From: Cryptomeria japonica | Lineage: Eukaryota; Streptophyta; Pinopsida; Cupressales; Cupressaceae | Length of the DNA: 27,500 nt | NCBI RefSeq assembly: GCF_030272615.1 | Contig: NW_026728923.1 | Location: 360,001-387,500 of the forward strand | Reading direction: 5' to 3' | Part shown: piece by piece, positions 10,340-18,048 of the stretch | How the letters are laid out: every line of letters starts with the position of its first letter | Numbering within the stretch: position 1 is the first letter of the stretch | Translations under genes and position numbers: made by a program | Notes under the pieces: generated by a model | What the model was told of the DNA's origin: nothing | What the model saw: the letters and a program-made list of their open reading frames with translations, nothing else | The model's database searches: none

Positions 10340-10369
10340 CTCCCCTATATAAGCTATTTGTCTGATTCT
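10340..10369 (-). promoter_or_regulatory. RNA polymerase I promoter-like element 12 (157-bp family)
   Basis: CCCCTATATA lies at 10342-10351, 220 bp after element 11 because of the inserted GTGCAC-rich segment. Confidence 0.42.
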
Positions 10370-10496
10370 CATACATGCGTAGACTGCAGCAATGATTAGG
10401 ACATCCACCCCAACTTTTGACTTCTTAAACAAGACAGGGTCTTTGAAGTTGGTGCAGTGCACACAACCAGGGGAGTCGACCCATCAAACGCAACAC

Positions 10497-10526
10497 CTCC
10501 CCTATATAAAGCTATTTGTCCGATTC
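10497..10526 (-). promoter_or_regulatory. RNA polymerase I promoter-like element 13 (rightmost)
   Basis: CCCCTATATA lies at 10499-10508, 157 bp after element 12. It has one extra A (TATATAAAG on the + strand). It is the last copy; none occurs from here to 27500. Confidence 0.42.
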
Positions 10527-10560
10527 TCATACGTGTAGTCTGCAGCAGCGATTAGGACAT

Positions 10561-10790
10561 CGACCCCAACTTCCGAATTCGTTTGCATTGACCGCACCAA
10601 AGGTGCACGCCTTGGTGTGCACCTTGGAGTGCACTTTGGTGCTCACCTCGGTGCACACTTTGGTGTGCACCTCGGTGTGCACCAAAGGTGCGCACCTTGG
10701 AGCGCACCAAAGGTGTACACTTTGGAGCGCACCACATAGGGTCTTTGAGAGGTTGGCGCAGTGCGCACACCAAGGTGGGTGTTGAGGTGC
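10561..10790. repeat. GTGCAC/GTGCGC-rich degenerate repeat tract
   Basis: ACCTTGGTGTGCACC, CTTTGGTGCTCACC and GGTGCGCACCTTGGAGCGCACC recur at about 14-22-bp spacing. Many pieces are self-complementary (GGTGCACC, GGTGCGCACC). A last piece of the promoter repeat, GGGTCTTTGAGAGGTTGGCGCAG, lies near 10738-10760 without its CCCCTATATA element. Confidence 0.8.
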
Positions 10791-11981
10791 GTGCCGAGGT
10801 GGGTGGGTGCTAGGGTGCGCTCCATGGTGGGTGCCAGGGTGGGTGCGTGCTAGGGTGGATTCCAAAGAGGGTCATAGGGTGGGTGCCAAGGTGGGTTGGT
10901 GATATAGTGGGTTCAAAGGTGGGTACTAGGGTGGGTTCCAAGGTGGGTCACAAGTTGGGTGCCAGGATGCGTGGGTGTTAGGTTGGGTGCCAAGGTGGGC
11001 TCCTGCGTGGGTGGGTGCTAGGGTGGGTTTCAAGGTGGACGCGAGGGCGGGTGCCAAGGTGGGTAACAAGTTGGGTGTTAGGATGGGTGAGTGCTAGAGT
11101 GGGTGCCAAGGTGGGTGGGTGCTAAGGTGGATGCCAAGGTGGTTCACAGGGTGGGTGGGTTCTAGGGTGAGTTCCAAGGTGGGTCACAGGTTTAGTGCTA
11201 GGGTGCGTGTCAAGGCGGGTGTCGAGGTGCCTGGGTGCTAGGGTGTGGATGCCAATGTGGGTCATAGGGTGGGTACTAGGGTGGGCTGCAATGTGGGTGC
11301 CAAGGTGGGTAACATGCTCGGTTGGTTCTAAATTGGGTGTCAGGGTGGGTGTGCACCCACCTTGCCCGAGGTGGGTGCCAAGGTGCCAGTGTGGGTGGGT
11401 GCTAAGGTGGATGCCAAGGTGGGTGAGAAGGTGGGTGATAGGTTGAGTGGTAGGATGGGTGGGTGCCAAGATGGGTCACAGGGTGGGTGCAAGGGTGGGT
11501 AGGTGCTAGGGTTGGTGTCAGGGTGGGTGGGTGCTAGGTTGGGTTCCAAGGTGGGTGCGAGGGTGAGTGTCAAGGTGGGTCACAGGTTAGGTGCTAGGAT
11601 GGGTGAGTGCTAGGGTGCAAAGGTGCCAGGGTGGGTGCTAGGATGGGTCGATGCTAGGGTGAGTGGCAAGGTGGGTCCACAAGTGTCAAGGTGGGTGCCG
11701 AGGTGGGTGCCAACTTGGGTTCCAAGGTGGGTGCCAAGTGGGCGACTGCTATGGTGGATGCCAAGGTGGGTCACGGGGTGGGTGCCAAGTTGCTAGGTTG
11801 TGTTCCAAGGTGGGTGCCAACGTGGCTGCTAGGGTGCGTGGGTTAAAGGGTGTGTCACAACGTGGGTGCCAGGATGGGTGCGCACCCACACTGGCCAAGA
11901 CGGGTGCAAGGTTGGGTTCCAAGCCCGGTCACAGGCTGGGTGCTAGGATGGGTGGGTGCCAAGGTGGGCACCAGGGTGGGT
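10791..11981. repeat. G-rich degenerate minisatellite
   Basis: This is a degenerate array of GGTGGGTGCYAAGGTGGGT-type units with a 9-20-bp period, strongly G-rich on the + strand and C-rich on the minus strand. Several places meet the four-G-run pattern for quadruplexes, for example GGGTGGGTGCTAGGGTGGG at 11009-11027. Embedded hairpins include 11353-11378, with a 10-bp perfect stem (GCACCCACCT) and a 6-base loop. The same sequence type continues past 11981 into the 6.1-kb unit to about 12480. Overlapping open frames on both strands are by-products of the repeat. Confidence 0.93.
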
Positions 11982-11994
11982 GCACCCACCCTGG
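11971..11994. repeat. Perfect 24-bp palindrome at the duplication breakpoint
   Basis: CCAGGGTGGGTG (11971-11982) is followed immediately by its exact reverse complement (11983-11994). Homology with the later 6.1-kb units starts at 11982, within one base of the dyad axis. The unit starts at 18090 and 24125 keep only the right half of the palindrome. Confidence 0.95.
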
Positions 11995-12480
11995 CCAAGG
12001 TGGGTCACGGGGTGGGTCCTAGGGTGGGTAACGGGGTGGGTACTAAGGTGCGTGCCAAGGTGGGTCATGGGGTGGGTGCCAAGGTGGGCACCAGGGTGGG
12101 TGTGCACCAACCCTAGCCAGGGTAGGTCACGGGGTGGTTGTCGGGGTGGGCGTCAAGGAGCCAAGGTGGGTGGCAAGTAGCCAAGTTGCGTGCCAAGGTG
12201 GGTGTCGGGGTGGGTGCCAAGGATCCAAGGTGGGTGCCAAGGAACCAAGGTGGGTGTCTGGGTGGGTGCCGAGGTGGGAGCCAGGGTGGGTCCCAAGGTG
12301 AGTGCAAAGGTGGGTGCCAGGGTCAAGGTGAGTGCCAATGTGGGTTCCAAGGTGCCAGGGTCAGGGTGAGTGCCAATGTGGGTTCAAAGGTGCTAAGTTG
12401 GGTGCGAGGTTGGGTGCGAGGGTGGGTGGGTGCCAAGGTGTGCTAGGTGGAAGCCCGGGTGGGTCGGCATCCCATGGGTG

Positions 12481-12850
12481 TCGAGTTGGGTGCCTGATGG
12501 GTGCTTCTTGTCAAGTTTTAGTCGTCGGGACTCATTTCGAGCCTTAGAGGTCGTTTCTTGTCCGGTTGCCCTGTCTTCGACCTGGGAACCCAATTTTGGT
12601 CCTCGGGTCCCATTTTTTTTTGTCTCGCATCCCACTTTTGGCCTGTGGCCTTTTCGGGGTCGATTCTCGTTTTGGGCATCAGAGCATGTTTCTTCTCCTA
12701 AAACCCAATATTTGTTTATTAAGTCTCGGAACACATTTTTGTTCTCGTGGACCCATCATGGGTCTTGGAACGCATTTGTGGTCCTTGGGTCCCATTTTGC
12801 ATCCCGAAACTTGTGTTTTGGTGCTTGATCCCTATTTTGGGTGCCCACCT
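12481..12850. repeat. T-rich degenerate repeat in the 5S spacer
   Basis: Motifs such as GGGTCCCATTTT, GGAACCCAATTTTGGTC, GCATCCCACTTTTGGCC, GGAACACATTTTTGTTC and GGAACGCATTTGTGGTCC recur every 20-30 bp, so this looks like an old minisatellite of about 24 bp. It has the lowest GC content in the unit apart from the A-rich blocks. Nearly identical copies lie at 18589-18958 and 24624-24993. Open frames of up to 163 codons start in it, but they exist only because the segment is duplicated and show no protein features. Confidence 0.7.
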
Positions 12851-13236
12851 TGCACCAAGTGCGCACCCGGGGCAAACCGAGCGCCTTGGTGCACCGGGGC
12901 AAGATCGAGCGTGCACCCGAGGCGCCCCGAACATGCACCAAGGTGCACTCGGCCCACATGTGAGCGCAGGTCGTTGCGCCCGAGGTGGTGTGTGGGCACC
13001 GCGTTGCAGACGGGACACTGCACGCACACGACGCCCCGTCCAGGTGCACGCACGTAGGCCGGGCCGGGTGCACACCCGACGCCCTAGCAAGGTGCGCGCA
13101 CCCGGGCAGGGCTCACACTTGGCGAACGGGGCGCACTTCGCGAGGGAGGGTGTGCACCTCGACGGGGGTGGGTGGCCGGGGTGGATTCGCACGTGGGTCG
13201 CGGTTTGCTAAGTACACACTGCGACAAGCTCATAAC
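12851..13236. other. GC-rich region upstream of 5S gene 1
   Basis: No gene is seen. It contains GTGCACC/GCGCACC modules. The last 30 bases before the gene include CTAAGTACACAC near -29 to -18 and a C at -1. Plant 5S promoters usually have a TATA-like element near -28, GC near -12 and C at -1. Only the C at -1 is clear here; the -28 element is at best a weak match. Confidence 0.5.
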
Positions 13237-13356
13237 GGGTGCGATCATACCAGCGTTAGTGCACCGGATCCCATCAGAACTCCGCAGTTAAGCGCGCTTG
13301 GGCCGGAGTAGTACTGGGATGGGTGACCTCCCGGGAAGTCCCGGTGTTGCACCCTT
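13237..13356 (+). rRNA. 5S ribosomal RNA gene, copy 1
   Basis: The gene encodes the 5S RNA of the large ribosomal subunit and is transcribed by RNA polymerase III. It starts GGGTGCGATCATACCAGC and ends GTGTTGCACCC, the land-plant form, at about 119-120 bases. The terminal stem GGGTGC/GCACCC (13237-13242 with 13349-13354) closes. The internal control region is intact: A box AGTTAAGCGCGCTTG at gene positions 50-64 and C box GGGATGGGTGA at 80-90. Helix pairs CCGG (13303-13306)/CCGG (13341-13344) and CTGGGA/TCCCGG keep pairing while differing from common angiosperm 5S, which argues for a functional gene. A run of six T (13355-13360) supplies termination. The three copies are identical over the first 118 bases. 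Confidence 0.98.
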
Positions 13357-13360
13357 TTTT
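13355..13360 (+). terminator. Polymerase III T-run of 5S copy 1
   Basis: Six T follow GCACCC directly, the usual polymerase III stop signal. Confidence 0.9.
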
Positions 13361-13826
13361 AGTTTTTCGCCGGGCGTCGCAATGCTATTTGAATAAACCT
13401 TTTGCCCGTTTGCGTTCTCGTCGGGGCCGGGCCGGGCCGGGGTGCGCTGCCCGCACTACCGCGCGCGCGGGGGCGACACCGAGCGCGCACCCGAGGCGCC
13501 CCGAGCACACAGGCCACGGTGCAACCCGGGCGTTGTGCGCGCACCCCGGTGCGCCCGAGGTGCTGCGCGCGCACCCAGGTGAAATCGGTGTGCACCTCGG
13601 CCAGTGCGCGCTCGGTCGAGTCGCGCACGTTGGCCAAGGTGCACGGTGATGTTTCTTACTCTAAGGTTCCGCACCAGACGCCCGGGACAGGTGAGCGAAG
13701 CTGGGCGGGGCCGGGTGCGCGGCCGGGGCAGGTGCACGCAGCTGGAGAGAGCTTTGGAGCACACCAGAGGTGCGCACCTTGGAGCACACTTCGGAGCGCA
13801 CCAATGATGCGCTCCATTCAAAAGTT
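13361..13826. other. GC-rich region downstream of 5S gene 1
   Basis: No gene is seen. It includes GGGCCGGGCCGGGCCGGGG near 13424-13442, CGCGCGCG tracts, and GTGCGC/GTGCAC modules. Copies lie at 19469-19934 and 25504-25970; the third has one extra G near 25616 and AGCTAG for AGCTGG near 25887. Confidence 0.6.
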
Positions 13827-13910
13827 TCCTGAAAAGGCAAAAAAAGTTGAGATTATAGAATTTCCCACTTGAGAGATTGTAAAAAAAAAAAATTTAAAAT
13901 GAAGGAAACG
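13827..13910. repeat. A/T-rich block after the 5S gene (variant form)
   Basis: It contains TTTCCTGAAAAGGCAAAAAAAG and a run of twelve A near 13879. It resembles the five A/T-rich blocks later in the unit (TTTCCAGAAAAGGCAAAAAA) but lacks their TTCCGTTTT hairpin. Copies lie near 19935-20018 and 25971-26054. Confidence 0.75.
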
Positions 13911-16105
13911 CGGGTGCCAAGGTGTGCGCGCCCGGGTGCGCAGCCCAGCCAAGGTGTGCGCACCAAGGCGCCCACCCTGGCGAAGGTGCACGCAAGGTGC
14001 GCACCCGAGGCAAACCGGACAATTAACCCAACTTTCGACTTCGCGCGCACCTGCGCACCTTGGAGCGCACTTCGGAGCGCTCCTTGGTGCGCACCAATCT
14101 TGGGCACCTCGGAGTGCACCATGGCGCCCACCAAGGTGCGCACCCGGGGCAAACCGAGCTCCGACTTCGTGCGCACCTTGGAGCGCACGAAAGGTGCGCA
14201 CCATGGCGCCCACCAAGGTGCGCAGCCCAGCCAAGGCGTGCGCATCAAGGTGCGCACCCTGGCGAAGGTGCGCACCCGGGGCAAACCGAGCTCCGACTTC
14301 GTGCGCACCTTGGAGCGCACAAAGGGTGCGCAACCCAGCCAAGGTGTGCGCACCCCGGGCAAACCGAGCTCCGAATCGTGCGCACCTTGGAGCACACTTC
14401 GGAGCCCTCCTTGGTGCGCACCGATGTTGCGCACCTCGGAGCGCACCCGGGGAAAACAATGCAATTAACCCGACTTTCGACTTCGTGGGCACCTCGGAGC
14501 GCTCTCGGGTTCGCACCTCGGAGCACACCGAGGTGCGCACCTTTGATGCGCTGCCTTCACCAATTTCCAGAAAAGGCAAGAAAACATTGAGAAGGTGTGC
14601 GCACCGAGGTGCCCACCCTGGCGAAGGTGCACGCGAGGTGCGCACCCGGGGCAAACCGGGCTCCGACTTCGTGCACGCCATGCTGCGCACCTTGGAGGGC
14701 CATGGTGCGCACCTTGGAGCACACTTCGGAGCGCTCAATGGTGCCCAACCCAGCCAAGGTGCCCACCGCGGCGAAGGTGCACGCGAGGTGCGCACCCGGG
14801 GTAAACCGGGCTCCGACTTCGTGCACGCCGCACCTTGGAGCACACTTCGGAGCGCTCCTTGGTGCGCACCAGGGCGCGCAACCCAGCCGAGGTGCCCACC
14901 CCGGCGAAGGTGCACGCGGGGTGCGCACCCGGGGCAAACCGGGCTCCGACTTCGTGCACGCCATGGTGCCCACCGCGGCGAAGGTGCACGCGAGGTGCGC
15001 ACCCGGGGCAAACCGGGCTCCGACTTCGTGCACGCCGCACCTTGGAGCACACTTCGGAGCGCTCCTTGGTGCGCACCAGGGCGCGCAACCCAGCCGAGGT
15101 GCCCACCCCAGCGAAGGTGCACGCGAGGTGCGCACCCGGGGCAAACCGGGCTCCGACTTCGTGCACGCCATGGTGCCCACCGCGGCGAAGGTGCACGCGA
15201 GGTGCGCACCCGGGGCAAACCGGGCTCCGACTTCGTGCACGCCATGGTGCCCACCGCGGCGAAGGTGCACGCGAGGTGCGCACCCGGGGCAAACCGGGCT
15301 CCGACTTCGTGCACGCCGCACCTTGGAGCACACTTCGGAGCGCTCCTTGGTGCGCACCATGGTGCCCACCAGGGCGCGCAACCCCGCCGAAGGTGCACGC
15401 GAGGTGCGCACCCGGGGCAAACCGGGCTCCGACTTCGTGCACGCCGCACCTTGGAGCACACTTCGGAGCGCTCCTTGGTGCGCACCAGGGCGCGCAACCC
15501 CGCCGAAGGTGCACGCGAGGTGCGCACCCGGGGCAAACCGGGCTCCGACTTCGTGCACGCCATGGTGCGCACCAGGGTGCCCACCGCGGCGAAGGTGCGC
15601 ACCCGGGGCAAACCGGGCTCCGACTTCGTGCACGCCGCACCTTGGAGCACACTTCGGAGCGCTCCTTGGTGCGCACCAGGGCGCGCAACCCAGCCGAGGT
15701 GCCCACCCCGGCGAAGGTGCACGCGAGGTGCGCACCCGGGGCAAACCGGGCTCCGACTTCGTGCACGCCATGGTGCCCACCGCGGCGAAGGTGCGCACCC
15801 GGGGCAAACCGGGCTAGGACTTCGTGCACGCCGCACCTTGGAGCACACTTCGGAGCGCTCCTTGGTGCGCACCATGGTGCCCACCAGGCCGCGCAACCCA
15901 GCCAAGGTGTGCGCACCAAGGTGCACGCGAGGTGCGCACCCGGGGCAAACCGGGGTCCGGCTTCGTGCACGCCGCACCTTGGAGCACACATCGGGGCGCT
16001 CCCGGGTTCGCACCGGCGTTGCGCACCGTGGTGGGCACCTCGGAGCGCACCGTGGTGGGCACCTCGGAGCACACCAAGGTGGGCAGCGAGGTGCGCACCT
16101 TTGAT
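13911..16105. repeat. GTGCGCACC module array in the 5S spacer, unit 1
   Basis: The array is a mosaic of a few modules: GGTGCGCACCCGGGGCAAAC, CGGGCTCCGACTTCGTGCAC, CCATGGTGCCCACCGCGGCG, CGCACCTTGGAGCACACTTC and CGCAACCCAGCC. The CGCACCTTGGAGCAC module starts at 14829, 15036, 15317, 15445, 15636 and 15832, with spacings of 207, 281, 128, 191 and 196. The 207 and 281 steps differ by exactly one 74-bp module. GGTGCGCACC is itself a perfect palindrome. Frames of up to about 760 codons stay open on several strands and frames at once, so none is evidence of a gene. Confidence 0.93.
14536..14598. repeat. A/T-rich block, short form
   Basis: GCACCTTTGATGCGCTGCC and CACCAATTTCCAGAAAAGGC are followed by AAGAAAACATTGAGAAGG. 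It shares the first half of the A/T-rich hairpin blocks and lacks the TTCCGTTTT part. Copies lie near 20644 and 26680. Confidence 0.7.
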
Positions 16106-16205
16106 GCGATGCCTTCACTAATTTCCATAAAAGGCAAAAGAAAACGAGATTTTAAAATTTCCGTTTTGAAAGATAGTGAGAAAAAGGGAATGCTGGTGCC
16201 ATCTT
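16096..16205. repeat. A/T-rich hairpin block 1, unit 1 (degenerate)
   Basis: CCTTCACTAATTTCCATAAAAGGCA and AAATTTCCGTTTTGAAAGATAGTGA are followed by GAAAAAGGGAATGC. The right hairpin arm is altered, so the stem is poor. Its copy in unit 2 lies near 22140-22240. Confidence 0.8.
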
Positions 16206-16305
16206 GAGCCCGCCCTGGTGCGCAGCCCAGCCAAGGTGTGCGCACCAAGGTGCCCACCCTGGCGAAGGTGCGCGCCCGGGCAATTAACCCAACTTCCAAC
16301 TTCGC

Positions 16306-16434
16306 GCGCGCCAGGGTGGGAGCGCACCCAACAACCGGGCCTGGGAAGAGCCAATGCGAGAAACCCCACCAAACGCTCTGACAAAAAAAGAGGGGGCGCT
16401 CCAGTAACCCCGCTTCGGAGCGCACCCTGGGCAA
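16306..16434. repeat. Segment with CCAATGCGAGAAACCCC and ACAAAAAAAGAGG, two copies per unit
   Basis: GGCCTGGGAAGAGCCAATGC, ACCCCACCAAACGCTC and GACAAAAAAAGAGG followed by GGCGCTCC occur here and again at about 16792-16894 in unit 1, with copies near 22341 and 22826 in unit 2. A related piece appears at 27449-27500 at the edge of the window. I recognise no function. Confidence 0.75.
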
Positions 16435-16592
16435 ACCCAGCCAGGGTGCCCACCCCGGCCAAGGTGCAGGCGAGGTGCGCACCCGGGGCAAACCGGGCTC
16501 CGACAACGTGCACGCCGCACCTTGGAGCACACTTCGTAGCGCTCCCGGGTGCGCACCTCAGAGCACACCAAGGTGGGCAGCGAGGTGCGCAC

Positions 16593-16700
16593 CTTTGATG
16601 CGCTGCCTTCACTAATTTCCAGAAAAGGCAAAAAAAAGAGGAGATTTTAAAATTTCCGTTTTGAAAGATAGTGAAAAAAACGGAACGCGGGTGCCATCTT
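16593..16700. repeat. A/T-rich hairpin block 2, unit 1
   Basis: Arms TTCCGTTTT (16654-16662) and AAAACGGAA (16677-16685) form a perfect 9-bp stem. The block begins with TTTGATGCGCTGCCTTCAC and ends with GCGGGTGCCATCTTGAGCCC. Its copy in unit 2 lies near 22627-22734. Confidence 0.85.
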
Positions 16701-17061
16701 GAGCCCGCCCTGGTGCACAGCCCAGGTAAGGTGCCCACCCTGGCAAAGGTGCGCACCCGGGCAATTAACCCTACTTCCGACTTCGTGCGCGCCAGGGTGG
16801 CAACCGGGCCTGGGAAGAGCCAATGCGAGAAACCCCACCAAACGCTCCGACAAAAAAAGAGGCGGCGCTCCAATAACCCCGCTTCGGAGCGCAGCCGGGG
16901 CAAACCCAGCCAAGGTGCCCACCCCGACGAAGGTGCACGCGAGGTGCGCACCCGGGGCAAACCGGGCTCCGACAACGTGCACGCAGCACCTTGGAGCACA
17001 CTTCGAAGCACTCCCGGGTGCCCACCGGCGTTGCGCACCGTGGTGGGCAGCGAGGTGCGCA

Positions 17062-17175
17062 CCTTTGATGCGCTGCCTTCACTAATTTCCAGAAAAGGCA
17101 AAAAAAAATGAGATTTTAAAATTTCCGTTTTGAAAGATAGTGAAAAAAACGGAACGCGGGTGCCATCTTGAGCCC
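17062..17175. repeat. A/T-rich hairpin block 3, unit 1
   Basis: Perfect arms at 17123-17131 and 17146-17154. The start and end are the same as in block 2. Its copy in unit 2 lies near 23096-23209. Confidence 0.85.
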
Positions 17176-17415
17176 GCCCTGGTGCGCAGCCCAGGCAAGG
17201 CATGCGCACCAAGGTGCCCACCCGCGGTGCACACCCGGGGCAAACCGGGCTCCGACTTCGTGCAGGCCGCACCTTGGAGCACACTTCGGAGCGCTCCTTG
17301 GTGCGCACCATGGTGCCCACCAGGGCGCACCCGGGGCAAACCGGGCTCCGACTTCGTGCACGCCGCACCTTGGAGCACACATCGGAGCGCTCCCAGGTTC
17401 GCACCAGCGTTGCGC

Positions 17416-17530
17416 ACCTTTGATGCGCTGCCTTCACTAATTTCCAGAAAAGGCAAAAAAAAATGATATTTTAAAATTTCCGTTCTGAAAGATAGTGAAA
17501 AAAACGGAACGCGGGTGCCATCTTGAGCCC
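17416..17530. repeat. A/T-rich hairpin block 4, unit 1
   Basis: The left arm reads TTCCGTTCT, one mismatch to the right arm AAAACGGAA. GATATTTT replaces GAGATTTT. Its copy in unit 2 lies near 23450-23564 and keeps the same mismatch. Confidence 0.82.
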
Positions 17531-17928
17531 TTCCTGGTGCGCAGCCCAGGCAAGTTGTGCGCACCAAGGTGCCCACCCTGGCGGAGGTGCGCGCCCGGGG
17601 CAAACCGGGCTCCGACTTCGTGCACTGCATGGTGCCCACCAAGGCGCGCAACCCAGCCAAGGTGCCCACCGCAGCGAAGGTGCACGCGAGGTGCGCACCC
17701 GAGGTGCACACCCGGGGCAAACCGAGCTCCGACTTCGTGCACGCCGCACCTTGGAGCACACTTCAGAGCGCTCCTTGGTGCGCACCAGGGCGCGCAACCC
17801 AGCCAAGGTGCTCACCCCGGCGAAGGTGCACGCGAGGTGCGCACCCGGGGCAAGCCGGGCTCGGACTTCGTGCACGCCGCACCTTGGAGCACACATCGGA
17901 GCGCTCCCGGGTTCGCACCAGCATTGCG

Positions 17929-18048
17929 CACCTTTGATGCGCTGCCTTCACTAATTTCCAGAAAAGGCAAAAAAAAAAAAAAAACGAGATTTTAAAATTT
18001 CCGTTTTGAAAGATAGTGAAAAAAACGGAACGCGGGTGCCATCTTGAG
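17929..18048. repeat. A/T-rich hairpin block 5, unit 1
   Basis: Perfect arms at 17999-18007 and 18022-18030, preceded by a run of 16 A (17 A in the unit 2 copy near 24004-24020). The unit ends about 40 bp later. Confidence 0.85.

Larger units (their letters stand above)
9589..10560. repeat. 157-bp promoter-bearing tandem repeats, about six copies
   Basis: GGTCTTTGAGGTT recurs at about 9590, 9747, 9904, 10061, 10281 and 10438, that is 157 bp apart except for one 220-bp step. The longer step carries an extra segment of about 63 bp, around 10200-10262, containing CACCAAAGGTGCACGCC. The 157-bp unit is the core of the 311-bp unit without its TCATCGG half, so the two families share an ancestor. 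Confidence 0.94.

Noticed and set aside
6371-10526. Polymerase II TATA boxes (CTATATAAG) on the + strand, as in long terminal repeats
   Set aside because: No retrotransposon ends, primer-binding site or coding domain are seen. The minus-strand reading TATATAGGGG fits a known rDNA consensus and the multi-copy spacer layout better.
10791-12480. Telomere-like repeat
   Set aside because: TAGGGTG pieces occur, but there is no run of TTTAGGG or TTAGGG units; the period is variable and the core is GGTGGGTGCYA.
13818-16118. Minus-strand open frame of 766 codons and similar long frames over all 5S units
   Set aside because: Several frames on both strands are open over the same bases because the short modules lack stop codons. 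The predicted products are cysteine-, proline- and arginine-rich repeats with no domain. The same frames recur only because the DNA is duplicated.
13827-18048. SINE or other polymerase III-derived retroelements at the poly-A runs
   Set aside because: I found no A and B boxes of tRNA or 7SL type, no target-site duplications, and the A-runs lie inside tandem modules.
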